Position numbers and translations under genes: made by a program. A stretch of DNA of 55,135 nucleotides from CAZPQM01 sp964588995 (GTDB taxonomy: Bacteria > Pseudomonadota > Alphaproteobacteria > Rickettsiales > UBA8987): assembly GCA_964588995.1 (NCBI GenBank), contig CAZPQM010000014.1:1-55135 (forward strand), in the 5' to 3' direction. The notes below the pieces were generated by a model, which was not told the origin of the DNA, searched no databases, and was given only the letters and a program-made list of their open reading frames with translations. Of this stretch, positions 51,493 to 55,135 are shown piece by piece. Positions within the stretch are counted from its first letter, which is position 1. Each line of letters opens with the position of its first letter.

Positions 51493-52221
51493 ATGACAAC
51501 TGCTAAAGTAGAATCCACAGCCAGCGCGTTTCTAAAAAAGAACGGCTTGCAATTAAAGGAAACCATAGATGATATTGCGGGCCTTAAAGCCCCTGAATTA
51601 ATTGAAAAAAAAAGACTGAAGCAACTTAGCGGGCAAACAGGCAAGCCCGTTACGAACGATGTACGATACATCTGGACAAAAAACCCCACATTATTGAAGC
51701 AATATTTAGAGATTAGAAGAGAAGTTCTCTACTCCCCCTACTTCACAGAAGATATAAACCTAGGCCTTAACCCAAATGATCTGCGTTCGCATATATTACT
51801 GGCGGTAAAAGATAACAACGAGGTTATCGGTGGGGTTGGCATATGCGCTAACGATCCAATACTGGGCATTCAACTACCTTCGGAGAGTGCACAATTTAAC
51901 TATAAATCACTTTTGAAGCATCACGATCTAGATAATCACCGTTATGCTGAAGTTACCAGACTGGCTTTCAAAAAAAAATACGCTAAAGCACGCTATACCA
52001 TTGAGGTGTACAAACATATCGTAGAAAAATGCCTAACATTGGGACTTTCTCATGTTTACATTACGGCCACCATGTCACGCATGCGTCATTACAAACATAT
52101 ATTTGAGCATGAATCCAGAGTGGAGTTTGAGCTTCACGAAAATATTAAAGTGCCCCATGACCCCGCATTTAAGGATAATGTCGAATTATTTCTCGCCTCG
52201 TTTAACAAACTAAGAGTTTAA
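51493..52221 (+). CDS. GNAT/acyl-homoserine-lactone-synthase-like protein
   Basis: This 242-residue protein has no signal peptide. Its order of segments (YIWTKNPTLLKQYLEIRREV, SHILLAVKDNNEVIGGVGIC, RYAEVTRLAFKKKY, CLTLGLSHVYITATM and RHYKHIFE) fits the acyltransferase fold of GNAT and of the related LuxI/FeeM-type acyl-transferring synthases: strand, arginine and aromatic residues at the start, then GG, then the ExxRLAF-type motif. FeeM-like enzymes make N-acyl amino acids from acyl carrier protein. It lies between a CHASE8 kinase and a TonB receptor, so a signal role is possible. Substrate unknown. Confidence 0.6.
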   Translation: MTTAKVESTASAFLKKNGLQLKETIDDIAGLKAPELIEKKRLKQLSGQTGKPVTNDVRYIWTKNPTLLKQYLEIRREVLYSPYFTEDINLGLNPNDLRSHILLAVKDNNEVIGGVGICANDPILGIQLPSESAQFNYKSLLKHHDLDNHRYAEVTRLAFKKKYAKARYTIEVYKHIVEKCLTLGLSHVYITATMSRMRHYKHIFEHESRVEFELHENIKVPHDPAFKDNVELFLASFNKLRV

Positions 52222-52358
52222 CAGTTAGGCCAAATTTCGCGTCTATATCACCACAGTACTTTACAAAAACCAAAAAACATCTCTGAATAACATAGATTTA
52301 TATCCATATCTTTCTAGCCTACTATATGCTCATCATAATGACATTATGGGGGGATCTT

Positions 52359-54398
52359 ATGAATTACAATACAGCATCTAAACGCTTGACAACCTTTGCA
52401 CTTATTTGCGCCGCTAGTGCACCAGCCATTATACCTACTGCCTATGCTGAACAAGATGATTTTTTTGATCTGCCTTTAGAAGACCTAATGAACATTGAGG
52501 TAACTTCTGTTTCTAAACAGTCGGAAAAAGCAAGCGAGGCCGCTGCTGCAATCTATGTCATTACGCAAGAAGACATTCGCCGTTCTGGACTTACGACTGT
52601 TCCAGAATTGCTCCGTATGGCACCCGGCGTTCAAGTCGCACAAATCGACAGTAACAAATGGGCTATTACGAGCCGAGGCTTTAACAGGCAGTTTTCAAAT
52701 AAATTACTCGTGCTAATAGACGGAAGATCTGTTTACACCCCTTCATTTTCAGGTGTTTTTTGGGACGCACAGGACTTAATTTTGAAAGATATAGACCGTA
52801 TTGAAGTCATTCGCGGACCTGGCGCCACGTTATGGGGCGCAAACGCAGTAAATGGTGTTATTAATATAATCACTAAAACGGCAGATAAGACACAAGGAAG
52901 CTACGTTGCCGCGCGATACGGCAACTATGAACGTGGCACTTTAGAAGCACGTCATGGCGCTGAGTTAGGGGACGGCGGCCATATTAGACTATACGGAAAG
53001 CATCGCAGATTTGACGAATATGAAAATGTACTGGGCCTAGATGCTAATGACGATTGGAGTATGTCTCAAGCGGGATTTCGTTGGGATAGCACTAATAACA
53101 CTAAGAACGACTTTACGATTCAGGGTGATATTTATTACGGAGACAAGGATCAATCTGCTATTTCCTATCCATCATCCACAAGTCCGTTAGGTTTTACAGC
53201 GCGTACCGTTGACGAGAACTTTTCAGGAGGAAACATCCTGACTCGATGGACACAAGAACAATCAGCGCAATCGGAAACAACGCTTCAGGCTTATTTTGAT
53301 TTAACTCATCGCAGTCGTTCCCCACTTACTGAAACCGTAGCAACGGCTGACCTTGATTTCCACCATAACTATCAGATTAACGAACGAAATAACTTAGTCT
53401 GGGGGCTTGGTTATCGTCATATAACAACAAACTTTAAAAGCAGCGAACTTGTTGTGTATGACAGAAACACATATCAAGATGACATAATCAGCGGTTTCAT
53501 TCAAAATAAATTCACACTCATCCCTAATGAACTTTACCTGACTGCCGGTTCGAAGTTTGAACATAACGACCTATCAGGTTATGAGTATCAACCCAGCGCA
53601 CGTGTCTCTTGGGAGATTGACGATAAAAAAACTGCGTGGGCATCAGTGTCTCGTTCTGTTAGAACACCAAGTCAGAATGAGGCTTATAATGATTTTATTG
53701 TTAGTAGTTTACCTCCAAATTCGTTACTTGGCCCGGGCACTCCAGCTTCGCAAATTACCTGGGTTGGCGATAGAAGCGTTAATGCAGAAAATATGATGGC
53801 ATATGAGATTGGTTATAGAACGCAGCTGACTAATAACTCATCGCTCGATTTTTCTGCTTTTTATAACGACTACCACGACCTGCGCACCTTCGATAATACA
53901 GCCGGCCCTGTTGTGGACGTTCGCAGTGGTCAGCCATTCTTTGTATTACCTCACCTAATTAGCAACAACTCTGATGCAGAAACATATGGATTTGAAGTGG
54001 CTGGAAATTGGCAGGTCAGTAATAAATGGCGCTTAACGGGGAATTATAGCTTTATCCGCATCCATATTCACTCCAAAGGAAATGCATCGCCGCTTTTCAC
54101 CGAAACAGAAGAAGGTACCACGCCACAACATATGTTCAATATCCACTCGCTCTATAATATTACGGAAAACATTGAGTGGGATAACGCCGTCTATTATGCC
54201 GATAATTTATCGGCAGCAGGCGTGAGCAATTACACACGGTTTGACACTCGCATTAGTTGGAAACCGCGAGAGAATTTACGCCTAACACTTGTTGGCCAAA
54301 ACTTATTTGACGAGCATCAAGAATTTAATGAATCTCTCTATGGCGTGGCTTCAGAAATTGGTCGCAGTATTTACGGGCAAGTTGGGATAACGTTTTAA
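52359..54398 (+). CDS. TonB-dependent outer-membrane receptor
   Basis: This outer-membrane gated channel has 679 residues from ATG 52359, which has GGGGG 8 bases upstream. Signal peptide ends PTAYA. The TonB box region LPLEDLMNIEVTSVSKQ is followed by the plug (SGLTTVPELLRMAPGVQV, IDGRSVYTPSFSGVFWD, IEVIRGPGATLWGANAVNGVINI). The barrel ends YGQVGITF, with the aromatic last residue needed for insertion. The family includes receptors for iron chelates, vitamins and unknown ligands. Paired with YfiR after 18 bases, a frequent arrangement, so sensing rather than iron uptake may be its job. Confidence 0.93.
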   Translation: MNYNTASKRLTTFALICAASAPAIIPTAYAEQDDFFDLPLEDLMNIEVTSVSKQSEKASEAAAAIYVITQEDIRRSGLTTVPELLRMAPGVQVAQIDSNKWAITSRGFNRQFSNKLLVLIDGRSVYTPSFSGVFWDAQDLILKDIDRIEVIRGPGATLWGANAVNGVINIITKTADKTQGSYVAARYGNYERGTLEARHGAELGDGGHIRLYGKHRRFDEYENVLGLDANDDWSMSQAGFRWDSTNNTKNDFTIQGDIYYGDKDQSAISYPSSTSPLGFTARTVDENFSGGNILTRWTQEQSAQSETTLQAYFDLTHRSRSPLTETVATADLDFHHNYQINERNNLVWGLGYRHITTNFKSSELVVYDRNTYQDDIISGFIQNKFTLIPNELYLTAGSKFEHNDLSGYEYQPSARVSWEIDDKKTAWASVSRSVRTPSQNEAYNDFIVSSLPPNSLLGPGTPASQITWVGDRSVNAENMMAYEIGYRTQLTNNSSLDFSAFYNDYHDLRTFDNTAGPVVDVRSGQPFFVLPHLISNNSDAETYGFEVAGNWQVSNKWRLTGNYSFIRIHIHSKGNASPLFTETEEGTTPQHMFNIHSLYNITENIEWDNAVYYADNLSAAGVSNYTRFDTRISWKPRENLRLTLVGQNLFDEHQEFNESLYGVASEIGRSIYGQVGITF

Positions 54399-54416
54399 TT
54401 AACACGTGATAATCTT

Positions 54417-55016
54417 ATGCGGTTTTTTGTCCCAGGCGCTCTTTTTAGTAGCCAGCATTCGCGTAATGCGCTCTGGAAATGTTGGTTAGCGTTTCTACTC
54501 TTATTGCTCTGTAGCGGGTTTACTTCGCCGCAGCCTGCCCACGCTTCCGATAAAGAATATAAGGTGAAAGCGGCGTTTCTGTTTAACTTTCTCAAATTCA
54601 CCGAGTGGAGCAGCGAAGCAGAGCAGACGCAAAACGACCATGTCTATATTTGCACCCTGGGCGGCAATCCTTTTAATGGCATTCTTAAGCCGCTCGAAAA
54701 AAAAAGTATTTATGGTAAACCGATTCGTCTGCAACATGCGGATGTATTTGCTGATTCACTGAAACGCTGCCATATTGTATTTATTGATAACGCCTTTGCT
54801 AATGACGAACAGCAACTTAAGCTGGTTCTGCGCGAATTACGAGAACATGACGTGATTTCTATCGGAGAAAGTAATAGCTTCATCACCTTAGGAGGCACGA
54901 TCGGATTCGTCGAGAAAAATGGCCGTATCCGTTTTGAGATCAACCAGAAAGATCACAGTGATAATGCATACACGATGAGTTCCAAATTGCTCGAACTTGC
55001 TGCACGGGTTATTTAA
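54417..55016 (+). CDS. YfiR family periplasmic protein
   Basis: This 199-residue protein has an N-terminal hydrophobic stretch (about residues 23-43) ending PAHASDKEYKVKAA. The DUF4154/YfiR core follows: FLFNFLKFTEWSSE, YICTLGGNPFNG, LKPLEKKSIYGK, CHIVFIDNAF and ISIGESNSFITLGGTIGF. The C-terminal hydrophobic helix of the family is present. In Pseudomonas YfiR binds and inhibits the CHASE8 domain of YfiN. Here no diguanylate cyclase is present, and the CHASE8 kinase nearby is the best candidate partner. It lies right after the TonB receptor gene. Confidence 0.9.
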   Translation: MRFFVPGALFSSQHSRNALWKCWLAFLLLLLCSGFTSPQPAHASDKEYKVKAAFLFNFLKFTEWSSEAEQTQNDHVYICTLGGNPFNGILKPLEKKSIYGKPIRLQHADVFADSLKRCHIVFIDNAFANDEQQLKLVLRELREHDVISIGESNSFITLGGTIGFVEKNGRIRFEINQKDHSDNAYTMSSKLLELAARVI

Positions 55017-55040
55017 TTATTAGGGCGAGTGATCTAGATA

Positions 55041-55135
55041 GTGTCGTCAAATTATAATGGTTGTGTTATAGTCTCTTCAAAAAAAAGGGGGGGCTATGAA
55101 CAAACCTGCACACAGACGACACGATATTTCAGATA
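55041..55135 (+). mobile_element. Left end of a probable insertion sequence (IS5-like), cut by the window
   Basis: After YfiR the sequence changes to GATAGTGTCGTCAAATT, a likely terminal repeat, then a poly-A/poly-G stretch (A8 at 55079-55086, G7 at 55087-55093), and an ATG at 55096 that opens a frame starting MNKPAHRRHDISD. This resembles the first residues of an IS5-family transposase. Only 40 bases of the gene are inside the window, so family and completeness are uncertain. The insert lies just after the receptor-yfiR pair. Confidence 0.5.
55096..55135 (+). CDS. Start of a probable transposase gene (partial)
   Basis: The frame opens at ATG 55096, with the G7 run 2 bases upstream as a strong ribosome site, and remains open to the window end for 13 codons (MNKPAHRRHDISD). 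The RRHDISD segment is like IS5-family transposases near their N-terminus. The assignment is tentative because the catalytic DDE core is outside the window. Confidence 0.45.
   Translation, partial: MNKPAHRRHDISD

Overview
The window looks like a chromosomal segment of a free-living, aerobic alphaproteobacterium of intermediate GC content. The evidence is a coxB-coxA-ctaB-small protein-ctaG-coxC-DUF983-surf1 cluster, a DUF1489 gene, a PhaR regulator, a CHASE8 kinase, and long palindromic intergenic repeats of the kind common in Rickettsiales-like, Micavibrio-like and other alphaproteobacterial genomes. I cannot name a genus from sequence alone. Coding density is high, most genes are housekeeping genes, and I see no prophage or CRISPR array.

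Layout. 1-1163: terminator and an orphan PstS-like phosphate-binding protein. 1279-10370: dxs, then a minus-strand run of coaD, gyrA, mgtE, a GT4 glycosyltransferase, an LpxH-like phosphoesterase and DUF1489. 10426-14845: a CPA2 antiporter and a P-type ATPase in one operon. 14953-22560: selO, tRNA-Leu(GAG), lipB, phaR, rsmE, gshA (the rarer Acidithiobacillus-type family), gshB and tldD. 22662-28767: the complete aa3-type cytochrome c oxidase operon with assembly factors. 28764-32227: M32 carboxypeptidase, thrC and yqgE. 32338-33274: tRNA-Thr(CGT) and an AT-rich DUF1853 gene.

33320-42309 is the most interesting block. It holds a CHASE2-type adenylate cyclase, a Slam-like (TPR plus outer-membrane barrel) protein, a FecR-domain protein ending in a TbpB-like barrel, a small exported TPR protein, two stand-alone cyclic-nucleotide-binding domains and an MBL-fold hydrolase of a phosphodiesterase-like family. 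I read it as a candidate linked system: a type XI-like outer-membrane export pair with a FecR-containing cargo, next to a cAMP module that has a synthase, two receptors and a possible hydrolase.

42440-48756: clpB with a heat-shock-type promoter, an AT-rich HEPN-like gene, grxB, a 131-bp cruciform repeat, cysS, hisI, a second palindromic repeat and yidD. 48774-55016: a second signalling locus with a CHASE8 histidine kinase, a receiver plus GNAT/autoinducer-synthase-like protein, a TonB-dependent receptor and a YfiR protein. The window ends in what appears to be the left end of an insertion sequence.
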